Below are positions 21,481 to 32,526 of a DNA stretch of 64,000 nucleotides, in pieces. The notes under the pieces were generated by a model. The model was not told the origin of the DNA. It searched no databases and was given only the letters and a program-made list of their open reading frames with translations. How positions within the stretch are numbered: position 1 is the first letter of the stretch; every line of letters begins with the position of its first letter. This DNA comes from Muscardinus avellanarius (Eukaryota; Chordata; Mammalia; Rodentia; Gliridae), in NCBI GenBank assembly GCA_963383645.1, contig OY726573.1, positions 13,272,989-13,336,988 of the forward strand, written 5' to 3'. The position numbers were made by a program, and so were the translations under genes.

Positions 21481-22301
21481 TTGCGCACAGAGACAGCAGA
21501 GGGTCCAGCTACTTACAATAGAGTAGGCGAGCAAGAAACCGACCTGTCTTTGTCTTCAGTACCCTTGGTCCAAGGTCGACTTTGTCCAGCACCTGCGGTT
21601 CCCGAGTCTCTGGGCAGCAGGAACTTCCCCGAGTCAGCTTTGTAGTGCCCAGCACCACGAACAGAGCGCGGCTGCCACTTCTAATGTTTGTTGATTGACC
21701 CCATGAGCATTGCTCCTCGGCGCGCCCAGGAGGGCTGGACCCTGACCGGCCTTCGTTTGCCTGGCGAAGCTAAGGATGCCGCCCCACCCACCCCGCACCT
21801 TTCGCCTTTCTGCCTTTTACCCCCACGGACCGGATCCCGATCCTCCCAACTCTGACTCCATCTCCCTCCTCCCGCCCCGCCACAAACCCGCCCCCCCTCC
21901 TCCGCGGGTCCCCAGGCTTTGACAGATCCGGCGTGGAGGGGCGTCTCCCTCCCCCCGGCGACCCACCCGGCCCCTCCGGAGCCAGCGCCCGGCCCTCGGC
22001 GGGCGTGGCCGCCCTGGCCCGGCCCCCGGCCCGCCCCCGTCGCCTGCGAGGGAGCCCCCGCCCGGCCGCGGCAGCCAGCGCTCGCCCCGCGGCCAAGGGG
22101 GATGCTCGGCGTCCCGCCTCCCCGGGGAGCTGCGCATTCCCGCGCCCGGGGAAGTTGTCTCGGGAGCCCGCGGGGCCGGGTTGCCCCCCCCTGAGCGCCG
22201 CCCCCGCGCCGCCGCGCCCCTGCCCGCCCGCCGGGGACCCCGCAGCCCCGAGACGGCGCGCGCCCAGGGCGCAGGAGCCCGGGGCGCGGGGCTCGGCCGG
22301 G

Positions 22302-22319
22302 ATGCAGGCTGCGCTGTGA
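22302..22319 (+). promoter_or_regulatory. Short upstream ORF before GAS7 start
   Basis: ATG at 22302 encodes MQAAL followed by TGA at 22317-22319. It ends 20 nt before the GAS7 ATG. Position -3 is G and +4 is C, a moderate initiation context. If transcription starts upstream of it, it could reduce or tune GAS7 translation. Whether it is in the mature 5' UTR is inferred. Confidence 0.5.
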
Positions 22320-22339
22320 GCCCCCGCGGCGCCAAGGCC

Positions 22340-22522
22340 ATGTCCGGCGCCCGCTGCCGGACCCTGTACCCCTTCTCCGGGGAGCGGCACAGCCAGGGGC
22401 TGCGCTTCGCCGCGGGCGAGCTCATCACGCTGCTGCAGGTCCCGGACGGCGGCTGGTGGGAAGGCGAGAAGGAGGACGGGCTCCGAGGCTGGTTCCCGGC
22501 CAGCTACGTGCAGTTGCTGGAG
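22340..22522 (+). CDS. GAS7: GAS7 first coding exon (SH3 domain)
   Basis: Encodes 61 residues beginning MSGARCRTLYPFSGERH and ending WFPASYVQLLE, which I recognise as the N terminus of the SH3-first isoform of growth arrest-specific 7. Full-length GAS7 is an SH3-WW-F-BAR adaptor (about 476 residues in human isoform c) that binds actin and membranes and promotes neurite outgrowth. The whole SH3 fold is in this exon: RTLYPF (ALYDY-like, 7-12), the acidic RT-loop region, tandem W39-W40 in GGWWEGE, and G50-WFPASYV (51-57). The ATG has G at -3 and is the first in-frame ATG; the frame is open upstream but only from non-ATG codons. The exon ends after a complete GAG codon (phase 0). The WW and F-BAR exons lie beyond this window. 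The protein identification is from memory. Confidence 0.93.
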
Positions 22523-22528
22523 GTAAGG
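22523..22528 (+). other. GAS7: Splice donor of GAS7 exon 1
   Basis: Consensus 5' splice site GAG|GTAAGG immediately after codon 61. Confidence 0.9.
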
Positions 22529-22749
22529 GGCTGGGGGGCCCTCCCCGGGTGCTCGCAGACCTGTTGCCCGCAGCAGCCGGGAGGAGCGGTGGTCCTGGTC
22601 CGAGGGGGGGCGCACCCCCCCGGGGGGGGCTGATCTGCAGCCGCAACCTGCACCCCGAGCTCCCGGGAGCGGCCACAGCAGCGCGCCCCTCGAGGCGTGG
22701 GCCGCGGGCAGCGTGGGCAGCGTGGGCTGGGCCGAGCGCTCCGGCCGCG

Positions 22750-23504
22750 CTGGGGAAGCCAGAACTTGTTGCCTGTGTGAGTTCTGGAGCGGCGGGCGCG
22801 GTGCCGGCGGTGGGCAGGGCATCGGGCACGGCCCCAGCCTGGTGGTCCGCGGAGGAGACACACCTAGGGTGGGAATCATCCGGGAAGGAGCCCCTCTTCT
22901 CCACTCCGGATGGTCCTGATGTCCCGGGTCAGGCCGCCTCCGGGGTCTGGGGGTGGGCACTTGCTGGTCCACTGAGCGCTGCTGGCCACCAGCCCGGTCC
23001 TCAGCAGCGGGCTTAATTCAGAGTGGCGGCAGCCCCCCAGCCAGAGTCCCCTCCCCTGGGCTCAGAACACGAAAGTGGCTTGTTTCTGGGGTTCTGGCTT
23101 GGCCCCAAGGCTGCACAGGACCTGCTGGGCCAAGTCAGCTGGCTGTTTATTGTCCGGGTGACAATTGGGAGGCCTCTCTGTCCTCTAATCACTGAGCTCA
23201 TGGTCGCAGCCAGAGTGAGATGTAAAGTTTCTGAAAGTCCTTTGTGTGTGTGGGTGTGTGGGGGGGTGGCTTTCCAGGACATCCCCTTTATTAAAAGGCT
23301 CTCTGACCCCAGAATTATTGTAAAGACTAAACGAGGGGCTACCCCAATTGCCTAAGTATATGTAAACAGTATGATTTTTTTTTTTACAAATCCTGCTCTG
23401 ATCATGTTAACTGAATGCATTCATGATTTTATCCTGACCTACTCCATAAATAACAGAGTAGCAATTTTTGAATGAAAATCCTCTATGTTCTGGGCAATTT
23501 ATAG
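22750..23504. other. Intronic unique sequence downstream of the island
   Basis: No repeats or coding signals recognised. Likely promoter-proximal intron. Confidence 0.45.
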
Positions 23505-23540
23505 CCAGAGGGGGAGGGGAGAGGGAGGGAGGGAGGGAGG

Positions 23541-23596
<56 letters not shown>

Positions 23597-23597
23597 G
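23505..23597. repeat. GGGA/GA purine tract
   Basis: (GGGA)n followed by (GA)n, about 90 bp of almost pure purine on the + strand. Confidence 0.9.
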
Positions 23598-24460
23598 TGT
23601 ATGAAATGGTTTCCAGTGAGAATGTCTGAGAAGGATGCAGCGGTGACCTATCAAAACTAGGCCAGACCACCTAGAGGGTCCGCAAAGCTTCCTTCAGGTC
23701 CAGACTCTCTTCCAACTGGATCCGTTGCATTTGAGCAAAGTTTAGGGGCCATTTCTGTCTACGGGCGGGAAGGAACGGAGTATGTGCTGAATTCTTGGTT
23801 CTGTGTTTTGCCTGGCTGTACCTATAAGAGAAAAACAGGTGTGTCCCTTACCCGGATTCTCTCCCGAGATTCCATGCGAAAAGACGCCCAGCCACATGGC
23901 ATCCGTTGGAAGGTCGGGAGCCTCTGGCCGTCTAGCTCCAAAGCCCTGGGAGAGACACATTTTCTGAGAGTTCTTCTGTGGCTACATTTCCCCAGGAAAT
24001 ACTGATGTGAAAATTTGGCTGGTAGAGATGTCTGTCCACGAGGAGCAGCGTCTCTGGCTGGACTCAGCCAGCTGTTCTGGGTGGGGGTGACTGAGAACGG
24101 AGGGGCTCTGCTTCTCTTTGGGAGGGGAAGGAAGGCTGGACTAAGCCCAGGGGGAGAAGGCAGAATTATTACCGGGGACAATGCGGGGTGTGAAGACAGT
24201 CATAGCCCATGGCTTACACATGTTTCAGAAATCTGGTAGCCAAGAATCTTTCAGACCTAGCTCCCAGCTAGAAACTTGCAACAGAAGCACCCAAGTGTGA
24301 GCAGTACCACCGAGAGGGGGGACCTCCATTTTCTGAGCGTCTACGAGGCACTGGGTGTGACAAGTTCATGGTCATCAATACAAAAGCTAAAATGTTAGGG
24401 TTAAAACGAGGGCAGCTGGATCCTGGAGTCAATTTGGAGATCCTTGCTGCTAACCCAGAA
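23598..24460. other. Unique intronic sequence
   Basis: No gene or repeat recognised. Confidence 0.45.
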
Positions 24461-24462
24461 GT

Positions 24463-24666
24463 TTTGTTTTGTTTTCCTTTGGTCCTGGAGATTGAATCCA
24501 GGGATGTTCTATCTCCGGCTCCTTTTTATTTTTTAATTTTGAAACAGGATCTTGCTAAGTTGCCAAGGGTCTCACTAAGTTGCCGAGGCTATCCTCAAAC
24601 CTGAGATTCTCCTGTCTCAGCCTCCCAAATACTGGGATCACAGGCCTGCGCCACCAGGCCCCGCTT
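24463..24666 (-). repeat. B1-dID SINE
   Basis: (TTTTG) tail, ID half 'ggagattgaatccagggatg', B1 end 'cgccaccaggccccgct'. Confidence 0.8.
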
Positions 24667-25717
24667 AACCCTGAAGTTTGATCTCACTCAGAGGCAGCTA
24701 GTTTTCCCACAGGCAGAGGCAGGGGTGAGCCTGAGCCCGGTGGCCTAAGCATTCAGTGGGATTCTTCTCAGGACCAAAGCAGGTGCAGTTTCAACAGGGG
24801 GGACCAAGGACCCAGCTTCTATGTCTGAGAACCTCCTACGTAAGCAAGCTGGACCTCAGGGCCGAAAGCTGGGTAAGATAGTGGATGTGCAGGAAGGGTC
24901 CCTCGTGATAGGGCGAATCCGCAAAGGTGGACTCAGCTGGAGAAGGCAGCGCTCCAAAGGGATTGGCTGGTGGGCAGAGTGGCCAGCACAGAGGAACTGG
25001 GACCGGCGGAACATCCTCGGGGCTCATCAACATCGGATAGCACAGAAGCCAGGAGACCAGAGAGAGGGCACACAGGTATTGGAGGTGGCAGGCCTTCTGG
25101 GACATTAGCTTGTGGGGTGCCTGGCGCTAAGCTTGCCAGGGGCACACAGCTCAAAAGGCCAGATATGATGGACTATTCCTCCTGGAGGAAGGATGGGAGG
25201 CGGGCCCGCAGCCGAGCATGGCGCCTCCAGCTGAGCATGGCTCTCCCAGCATCTTCTCTGCTCCGTCTGCCGTATCTCTCGTCCTGCGACGGCAAGAGTG
25301 CTAACAGGAAACCTCATATTGGTGGAGCGGTGGGAGACATTGAGAATGTGTGTGCAAAGTGGACGCTGCCGGAGGATTTCCTCCTACTTCAGATGAAGAC
25401 AGGGGAATCCGGAGGCCCTGTTTGCAGCAGGCACGTGCTGCAGAGGGGAGTTGGACGCTAACACTGAGAGGGTCTGCTCCATGGCTGGCCAGTGTGATGG
25501 AAGGCCTGGCCATTGAGGAAATCTTTGTGGTCAGGACTTGAAGGAACTGGCAAAGCAGGGCAGCACACAGCTGGCTTCCAGAAGAAGGACTCCAAGAAAA
25601 CCTGGAGAAAACCCAAGCAGAGAAGGGTGGGAGGCTCTGGGAGGCCCAAGGAGTCTGGCCACAGGGGTGCTGGCTACAAAGGGAACCCGTTATCCCCAGG
25701 GAAGGAATGAGGGCTGT
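24667..25717. other. Unique intronic sequence
   Basis: Over 1 kb without recognised repeats. Overlapping open frames on both strands (up to about 160 codons) show no recognisable domains. Confidence 0.45.
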
Positions 25718-26345
25718 GTTAGCCAGCTTTCCGTAGCTGTGACAAAATGCCAGAGATAAACAGCTTATAAGGAAGAGAGGTTTGCTTTGGCTGCTTTAGT
25801 CATCTTTTTCATTCCTACGCCCACAATACTTGATGAGCGTAACTTAGAGGAAGAAAGGTTTATTTGGGGCTCCGGGTTCCAGAGGTCAGCTCAGGGTCAG
25901 GCAGCTCCAGGGCATGGCAGAGGAGCAATGGCTATTATCACCTCATCATGACCAAGAAGGAGAGAGAGAGAGAGACAGAGACAGAGAGAACAGATGGACA
26001 GGCATCTTTCAGGCATGACCTACCCCCAAACCTGGATACCTAGTCTAACACTCAAGCTTCTCTGGGGGACATTTGATATATAAACTCTAACACTGGGTGA
26101 TAGTTTCAGGGGTTCGGTCCTTGTTGGCTTGGCCCCATTTCTTTGGGTCCCATGGTGGAGCAAAGTGACGGGAAGGGGCTGAGTCCCACAGCCTCTTCAA
26201 GGGCACATTGGCAATGACCTCACTTTCTCCAAATGGGCTTCGTTCCCTAAAGGTTCTACCTCCTCCTAATGGCACCACAGGCTGGTGGCTCAGCCTTCAG
26301 CAGATGGGCCTTTGGGGGACATTTAAGATCTAAACAGTAACAACA
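25718..26345 (+). repeat. Self-nested interspersed repeat
   Basis: The outer copy begins 'gttagccagctttccgtagc' and resumes at about 26090 through 'gggggacatttaagatctaa'. The inner copy (about 25800-26090) has 'gaaaggtttatttggggctc' and its own end 'gggggacatttgatatataa'. The same family occurs at 32005 and 42992. Family unresolved. Confidence 0.6.
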
Positions 26346-26404
26346 CCTAAAAGTCAAGACTCATGGTTGGTCATGGGTTATAAAGGCCCTCAGCTAAGAG
26401 AAGC

Positions 26405-26667
26405 TTGAAAAATTCTCTCTCTTTTTATTCCTCTCTCTCTTTCTTTTCTTTCTGTTTTGGTTGGGGATTGAACCCAGGGGCATCTGCCTCTGAGCCACAC
26501 TCCTCAATCTTTTACTATTTTGAAACAGGGTCTTACTAGGTTGCTGAGGGGCTCGCTCAGTTGCTGACGCTGGCCTAGAACCTGTGATTTTCCTGTCTCA
26601 GCCTCCCAAGTACTGGGATTGCAGGTACTCAGTACAGGTACTGGGATTTCAGGCACCGTGCCTGGCT
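26405..26667 (-). repeat. SINE with CT-rich tail
   Basis: CT/TTTC tail 26410-26452, ID half, B1 half. Near 26625 the words 'ggtact' and 'actgggatt' repeat, a small internal duplication. Confidence 0.75.
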
Positions 26668-27157
26668 GATGGATCTCTCTTGAGGGCATCTTTAGCCATG
26701 ACGATGGACTGGAGCAGAGAATTCTTGTAATGTCATTTGAGAGGCATGGTCCAGGAGTTAGTGATGGAGAGAGACCGGAGACCAGGGGCTGAGGCTGCGG
26801 GGCATGATCCATCAGCTCTGAGCCAAGCCCCAGGTCACCTGCGTAAGCATCTCCATCCCAGGGAAGACATGGAGAGTTGGGCATGGGACCAGGACCGGTC
26901 TAGTGGTTGGTAAGGTCTGGTGCCTGTAGGGCCTGACTGGGCCCAGGCATTCCTTGTATCCTTCTTCGACTTTGGAGAGGAGAACTTAAGGGCCTAGAGG
27001 ATCCTGTAGACATCTGCAAAAACTCCAGACGCATTTGGGAAATAATTTTGGAGGGGTCATAAGATCGGAATGCAAGCACAACAGAGCTTTCCTTTAAGTA
27101 GGTGCTGCTGTTAGAATCCATGATCTGGCTGGAAGGTCTAGACCTTAGGGGCACTGC
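26668..27157. other. Unique intronic sequence
   Basis: No gene or repeat recognised. Confidence 0.45.
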
Positions 27158-27212
27158 TGTGGTTTGAATGGGTTCCCTTCAAAAGGTATCTGTTGGAAAC
27201 TTAATTCTTTAC

Positions 27213-27395
27213 TTGGTGCTGGGGATCGAATCCAGGGGCATTCTATCTCTGAGTTACACCCCCAGCCCTATTTTATTTTATTTTTTTACTTCAAAACAGA
27301 GTCTCACTAAGTTGCCGAAGAGTCTCACTAAGTTGCTGAGGCTGACCTTGAACCTGCAACCTGTCTCAGCCTCACAAGTACAGAAATTACAGGTG
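27213..27395 (-). repeat. SINE nested in LTR
   Basis: ID half 'gggatcgaatccaggggcat', linker, shortened B1 half. Confidence 0.8.
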
Positions 27396-27411
27396 GAAAC
27401 TTCTTTTTTGG

Positions 27412-27494
27412 TGTGTGTATGTGGTGCTGGGGATTGACCCCAGTGCCTTGCACATAGGCAAGTGCTTTACCACTGAGCTAATCCCCCAGCCCAG
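27412..27494 (-). repeat. ID monomer nested in LTR
   Basis: 'gtgctggggattgaccccag', 'cacataggcaagtgctttac', 'cactgagctaatccccc'. Confidence 0.8.
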
Positions 27495-27708
27495 AAACCG
27501 AATTCTCATAAAGAGCGTGAGGCTGAGTTCCAGCACTTGCCATCTTGTCCTTGTGCCGTGGGCTTCTGCAGCAAGAAGGCACTCACCAGATGCTGGAACC
27601 TTGTCCTTGGACTTCCCGACCAACCTCCAGAATGGTAAAAAATAAAGTCTATTAATAAATCACCTAGGCTCCTGTATTCTACCAACACAAAATGGACCGA
27701 GACAGGCG

Positions 27709-28055
27709 CTCACAGTATAGGTTGCTGTTTTGCTAGCGGAACTAAGAAGGATGCTGGGTTGAGGGGAGGGCGTCGCCTTTTATCTCCTTTCTACCCACAG
27801 TTCTCCAATTTGAGGTTCCTGTTTCCGTGCTGCCAGGGTTTGCAAGGAGTTTGTCGTGAGAGACAGCGGGCTGCACTCTGGACAATTAAGAGATGGCATC
27901 TTTCTGTTGCTAGGCAACAAGGCACTCTGAACTTACCTTACATGGCTCCGCTGGGCAGTTCTTCTGCTGGTCTGTCTCAGTGTCTCTTTCTCATGCAGCT
28001 GTAGTCAGATGGGGTCCTGGAGGGTCCACTGAGTTGGAACCCCCAAAATGGCACT
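27709..28055. other. Unique intronic sequence
   Basis: No gene or repeat recognised. Confidence 0.4.
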
Positions 28056-28057
28056 AT

Positions 28058-28253
28058 TTTGTGGTACTGGGGATAGAACCCAGGAACTCTTGCCTGCTAG
28101 ACAAGTGCTCTACTACGAAGCACTATCGTTGTTGATGATGTTGTTGCTAGGAGACAGGATCTCACTCAGCTGCCCAGGCTGGCCTCTAACTCGGAATCCT
28201 CCTGCCTCAGCTTCCTGAATAACTGTGACTACAGGTGTGCGCCAACGCCCAGC
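28058..28253 (-). repeat. Old ID-B1 SINE
   Basis: ID part 28058-28125 ('gggatagaacccaggaactc') and B1 part 28143-28253 ('gcccaggctggcctctaact'). Confidence 0.7.
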
Positions 28254-28375
28254 AGAGTGGCGTCTCTGCCCACCTGTCTGGTTCCCTGGCTGGCCCTCTT
28301 CCATGTGGCCTCTGTCTTTGTGTGATATCAGCTCCTGTAGGGCCTTTGCCTATCACCTTTCTCTTCATTGAGGTA

Positions 28376-28472
28376 GTGCTGAGTTGCTAAAGCTGGCTTT
28401 GTTCTTACGATCCTCCTGTCTTGGCCTCCCAAGTACTAGAATTACAAGCATGCGCCAGCACCACATCCTGCT
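28376..28472 (-). repeat. Truncated B1 half
   Basis: 'gatcctcctgtcttggcctc' to 'gcatgcgccagcacc'. Confidence 0.7.
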
Positions 28473-28897
28473 AATTGGGGTTTTTATATGTGGCTGGCTC
28501 CCCAGACGCTGGGGCACAACTCACCAGGCTTTCTTCAGGCTTGGGCCCTGGACAGGCATGTCACTTCTTTCTCTGTGGATCAGTGACATGGTTCACAGTA
28601 GAGTCCTGGGGCAGCGTGGAAAGGGGATGTGGGAAGGAGGCGGACGCAGGGACAGAAGCAATAGGTGTGTGGTTCCTTGAGGACCATTTTGCAAACTAGC
28701 TGCTTCAGAAGGATGGGAGGACCTACACGGGACAGATGATTCGTTAGAGGGCAATCAACACGTGCCAGGCCAGGCTTCTGAGAGAGGGATCCGCCGGAGG
28801 GAGGTAAAATGCAAGACCTTAGCAGATCTGCCTGGAGATTCTCTCCTGCCATCCATAGAGAAATTGTTGGTGTTGTTTAAGACTCCAGAGAGGGTAA
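28473..28897. other. Unique intronic sequence
   Basis: No gene or repeat recognised. Confidence 0.4.
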
Positions 28898-28960
28898 GGG
28901 GCCAGCTGTGTGGTAGAGCACTTGCCAAGCATGAACAAGGACCTGGGTTTGATCCCTGGC

Positions 28961-29000
<40 letters not shown>
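28898..29000 (+). repeat. ID monomer with (CA)n tail
   Basis: 'ccagctgtgtggtagagcac', 'cttgccaagcatgaacaagg', 'ctgggtttgatccctgg', then about 19 CA units. Confidence 0.8.
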
Positions 29001-29001
<1 letters not shown>

Positions 29002-30290
29002 GTAGGGCTTTTTGTTTTTATGAGGCCAGTTGGAATTTGAAATTGGATTCACCTGGCCCTAAAGCCTGGCCCTGTCCACTGAGCCATTACTGTACTGGTC
29101 CAGACATGCCTAAGCCCTCCGGCCAGGGCCCGGAGGATTAATGGACACAGAGCATCCGGGCTACCTGATCATTAGTAGAGGCTTGCTGTGGTACACAAAC
29201 TGATCTTAATACAGGGCCCCTCCTCTCCTTGTAATGTGAAAAATCCACGAAAATGGGTGTGACCTTCAACCTCAACATCAGTATGTTTTAAGGCATCCTC
29301 AGGCTCTTCACAAAAGGCATATTAGGGCCAGCAGCTGCCAGGTATGTAATTGGACTGAAATTAATCCGTCTTCACCAAGTCGCCCTGCTCTCTGGTTTCG
29401 GGGCCATGGCCTGCATCTGCAGCTCGGGCAGTTGGAATATGTACCTTCAGCTGCTGCCACTCCATCTGCCTCTGTTCAGCCTCCGCCATCTCCAAGATGT
29501 GACCCGGTGCGCGTGGCGGCCACTTCGTAAGACTTGAGAGCGCCAGGCAGGGCTTCTGGGTTCTATGGGCTCCGGGCATCCTCACAAAAGTTCCCTTAGC
29601 AACGAGTCGGCGGGAATCCCTGACATCTGTTAACCTCTGTCTGAATTCCCTGACATCCATTTCCAACCAGAAACAGGAACCTCTGAGTCTGAGTCTGCAA
29701 AGGCCCAGCTGGTCTCTGGCGGCTCAGTGGCCCCGATCCATGAACACGAGGCTGGTTCCCCACTTCGCTGGTGAAAGCAAATGTTTGGTAAACCAGGAGG
29801 TCTGGTGTACACAGAAGGCATTGTGATTGTGCGCGGGCCACGCCAGGGGCCGTTGTTCCTGCGGCTGGCCCTCCTCTTACCCACAGTGGCAGGGCAGCAC
29901 ATGACAGGCTTTCTCAGGAGCGAGCTCCCCTGGATTTAATCGCAAAATGAGTAGACGCCTCCTTCCCTGCGGTGCAAAGCTTCTGGGGGGTGTGGGCCTG
30001 TGGCGAAAAGGAGAAATGGTGGCCAGCAGGTGTGTCTGTCTTTTCCTTTGACAGACCAGAGCATGGGGTGACGTTGAGGAGGCGTATTTGTGATAGTGTA
30101 CGAATCGTGACTAATTTACCACGGAGTCCTTTTTTAAAAAACAAATTCGTGCCTCTGCACTGAGTTGTGCGCCCAGCCCAAACGTACTGCGTATGAAGCG
30201 GATCCATCCAACTCCGATCACATTTAGCGTTTCTGCTGTCTACCATCTGATGATGGCTCGTTTTATTGGATTTAAATTAAGTGAATGAAT
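29001..30290. other. Long repeat-free intronic block
   Basis: About 1.3 kb without SINEs, with ATTAAT-type words ('ggattaatggaca', 'gaaattaatccgtc') and mixed GC content. No coding domain is recognised in overlapping frames. A candidate regulatory block because repeats are absent, by inference only. Confidence 0.35.
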
Positions 30291-30292
30291 GC

Positions 30293-30808
30293 ATTTATTT
30301 TCGTGGTACTGAGGATTGAACTCAGGAGCATTCTACTTCCGAGCTACGCCCTCAACCCTTTTTTATTTTTGGTTTGGAAAACGGGGTCTTGCTAGGTTTC
30401 TGAGAGTCTTGTGGTGTTGCTGAGATTGTCCTCAAACCTGTGATCCTCCTGTCCTAAATACTAAGATTACAGGCATGTGCCAGCACGTCCCACTTATTTT
30501 TCATTTATGCAGTACTGGGGAGTGAACCTAAGGTTGCTACCACTGAGCTATACTCCCAACCTTTTTAAAAATCTTTTAAAATGTATTTAATTTATTTAAT
30601 TTTTTATTTTTCCCAACCCTTTGAGACAGGGTCTGGCTATGTTGCTCAGGCTGACCTTGAACTTACGAGCCTCTTAAGTGCCTGGGATTACAGGTGTGTG
30701 CCACCAAGCCCAGCTTTATGTTTTAATCATAATTATTGATATTTTTTGTGGCGCTAGGAATGAAGCCCCGTGACCTTGTACATGCTACTGAGCTACTCCT
30801 CTAGCCCA
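30293..30808 (-). repeat. Three successive SINE/ID copies
   Basis: SINE 30293-30494, old ID-B1 element 30508-30715, decayed ID monomer 30747-30808, all on the - strand. Confidence 0.75.
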
Positions 30809-31071
30809 GGATTTGTTTCTCTCTCTACTTCTCTACTTCTACAAACTGGGATCCAGATTCAACTCCCAGGTCCTCGAATAATTTCATAGTTCAGAACTAA
30901 GCTTACAACCTCAGCTCTCTCTTCATGGCTTCCTACCTCTACCCTCCAAACCTTTATGACTGTCACTACTACCTGTCCACCGGGCCACCTGGCGGGTCCC
31001 TTCTCCTCTTCTCTTTCCACTCCTGTTCATTAAACTAGAAAGCCCCGTCCATTCTCCACTAAAAGCACTTC

Positions 31072-31725
31072 TTTTTTTTTTCTTTTTCTTTTTTGTGGTA
31101 TTAGGGAATGAACCCAGGGACATTGTACTCTGATCTACCTCCCCTACCCCCAGCCCTTTTTTGTATCTTATTTATTTTTTATTTTTTTATTTTTAGTTTT
31201 GGTGGTATTGAGGTTCCTGGAAACCCGTCTACCTCTGGGCTACACTTCCAGACCTATTTTATATTTTTATATTTTTATTTATTTATTTATTTATTTATTC
31301 ATTTATTGGTGGTACTGGGGTTCCTGGAAGCCCTTCTACCTCCGGGCTACACTCCCAGACCCATTTTTACATTTTTATTTGGAAACAGGGTCTCCTAAGC
31401 CAGCGTGGCTGGCTTTGAACCTGCGCCATCCTCCTGTCTCTGCCTCCCAAGCGTGGGGATTACAAGCATGCGCCACCACGCCCGGCTATATTTTTATTTT
31501 GAAACAGGGTCTCTTAAGCCAGCAAAGCTAGCTTCAAACCAGCGTGATCCTCCTGTCTCAGCCTCCCGAGCGCGGGGATTACAAGCGTCAAGCGTGCGCC
31601 ACCACGCCCGGCTTTTGTATTTTATTTTGAGACAGGGTCTCAGTAAGTTACCCAGGCTGGCTGTGAACTCGTGATCCTCCTGCTTCAGCCTCTCGGGTGT
31701 CTGGGATTACAGGGACGTGTGACCA
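31072..31725 (-). repeat. Triple-nested SINEs
   Basis: ID half 31095-31160 (outermost), type III ID half 31197-31258, complete type III SINE 31280-31486 with (TTTA)n tail, B1 half 31487-31613, B1 half 31614-31725 (outermost). The halves close in mirror order. Confidence 0.8.
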
Positions 31726-32079
31726 ATGCTTCTGGTTTGCGTAGAAGCATTTCTCAAAGCCTCCTTCTTAACTTGGTTGGAAATGTTTTAAGCTTTTCAG
31801 GCCAAGAGGCAAAACTGAGTTACGACTTCCTCCCTGGGATATGGAGCGCGCCAGAGGCGGTGAGAGGTGGGGATGGCGCCCCATCTGTGCTCTGTCGCAA
31901 CGACTTGAGTCTACCGCTCTAGTGTAAACGCTGTGGCAACCTCAGAACTAATGGGCATGCTTGCATTCTAATAAAACTTTATGTATTTGGCTCTTTTATT
32001 AGTGATTTTTTGGAGATAGTTTTTCATTGCTGTGATGAAATACCTGAAAAAATAAACTTAAAGGGATATTTTTTTTTTT

Positions 32080-32526
32080 TTTTGGTACTGGGGATTGAAT
32101 TCAGTCATTCTACTTCTGACATACCACCCCAGTCCTTTTTATCTTTTTATCATCACGCCTGGCTATCTTTTATTTTAAAACAGGTTTGTCGGGCGTGGTG
32201 GCACATGCTTGCAATCCCAGCATTCAGGAGGCTGAGACTGGAGGATCGCGGTTCGTGGACAGCCACAGTTACTGAGTGAGGCCCTCCGCAACTTAGTGAG
32301 ATCCTGTTTCAAAATAAAGAATAAAAAATAGGGCAGGGAGTGTAGCTTTCAGGTTGAATGCCCCTGGGTTCCATCCCCAGACCTGCAAAAAATAAAAAAA
32401 TAAAAATAAATAAAAATAAACAAAACAGGTTCTTGCTAATTTGGTGTGGCTGGCCTACAACCTGCAATCCTCCTGTCTCTGCCTCCCAAGTAGTGGGATT
32501 GCAGGTGTGCACCAGCAAGCCTCGCT
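32080..32526 (-). repeat. SINE pieces interrupted by a + strand SINE
   Basis: A degraded SINE (32080-32164) and a second B1 half (32166-32186 plus 32427-32526) on the - strand, split by the insertion at 32187-32425. Confidence 0.7.
32177..32434 (+). repeat. Type I SINE with TSD
   Basis: Body from 'gtcgggcgtggtggcacatg' to an A/AAAT tail near 32424. 'aaaacaggtt' precedes and follows it, giving a 10-bp target-site duplication. Confidence 0.8.

Larger units (their letters stand above)
21780..22750 (+). promoter_or_regulatory. GAS7: CpG island promoter of GAS7
   Basis: Very GC- and CpG-rich against an AT-rich background, free of SINEs, with several GC-box-like motifs ('gggcgtggccg', 'ccccgcccgg') and no clear TATA box. 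It surrounds the first coding exon, as expected for a housekeeping or neuronal CpG-island promoter. The transcription start cannot be fixed from sequence alone. Confidence 0.8.
27158..27708 (+). mobile_element. MaLR-type solo LTR with nested SINEs
   Basis: Starts 'gctgtggtttgaatgggttc' and ends 'acaaaatggaccgagaca', with 'gcactcaccagatgctggaacc' and 'cctccagaatggtaaaaaataaa' in between, the standard order of MLT/MST LTRs. Interrupted by a - strand SINE (27213-27395) and a - strand ID monomer (27412-27494). Confidence 0.75.

Noticed and set aside
22181..22339. In-frame N-terminal extension of GAS7 upstream of the ATG at 22340
   Set aside because: The frame has no ATG and starts only at non-ATG codons in GC-rich DNA; the known isoform begins MSGARC.
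21770..22972. 400-codon antisense frame across the CpG island
   Set aside because: Low-complexity Pro/Ala/Arg/Gly composition typical of GC-rich DNA lacking stop codons; no domain.
24821..25461. Overlapping frames of 95-163 codons on both strands
   Set aside because: Moderate GC content yields chance frames; nothing recognisable.
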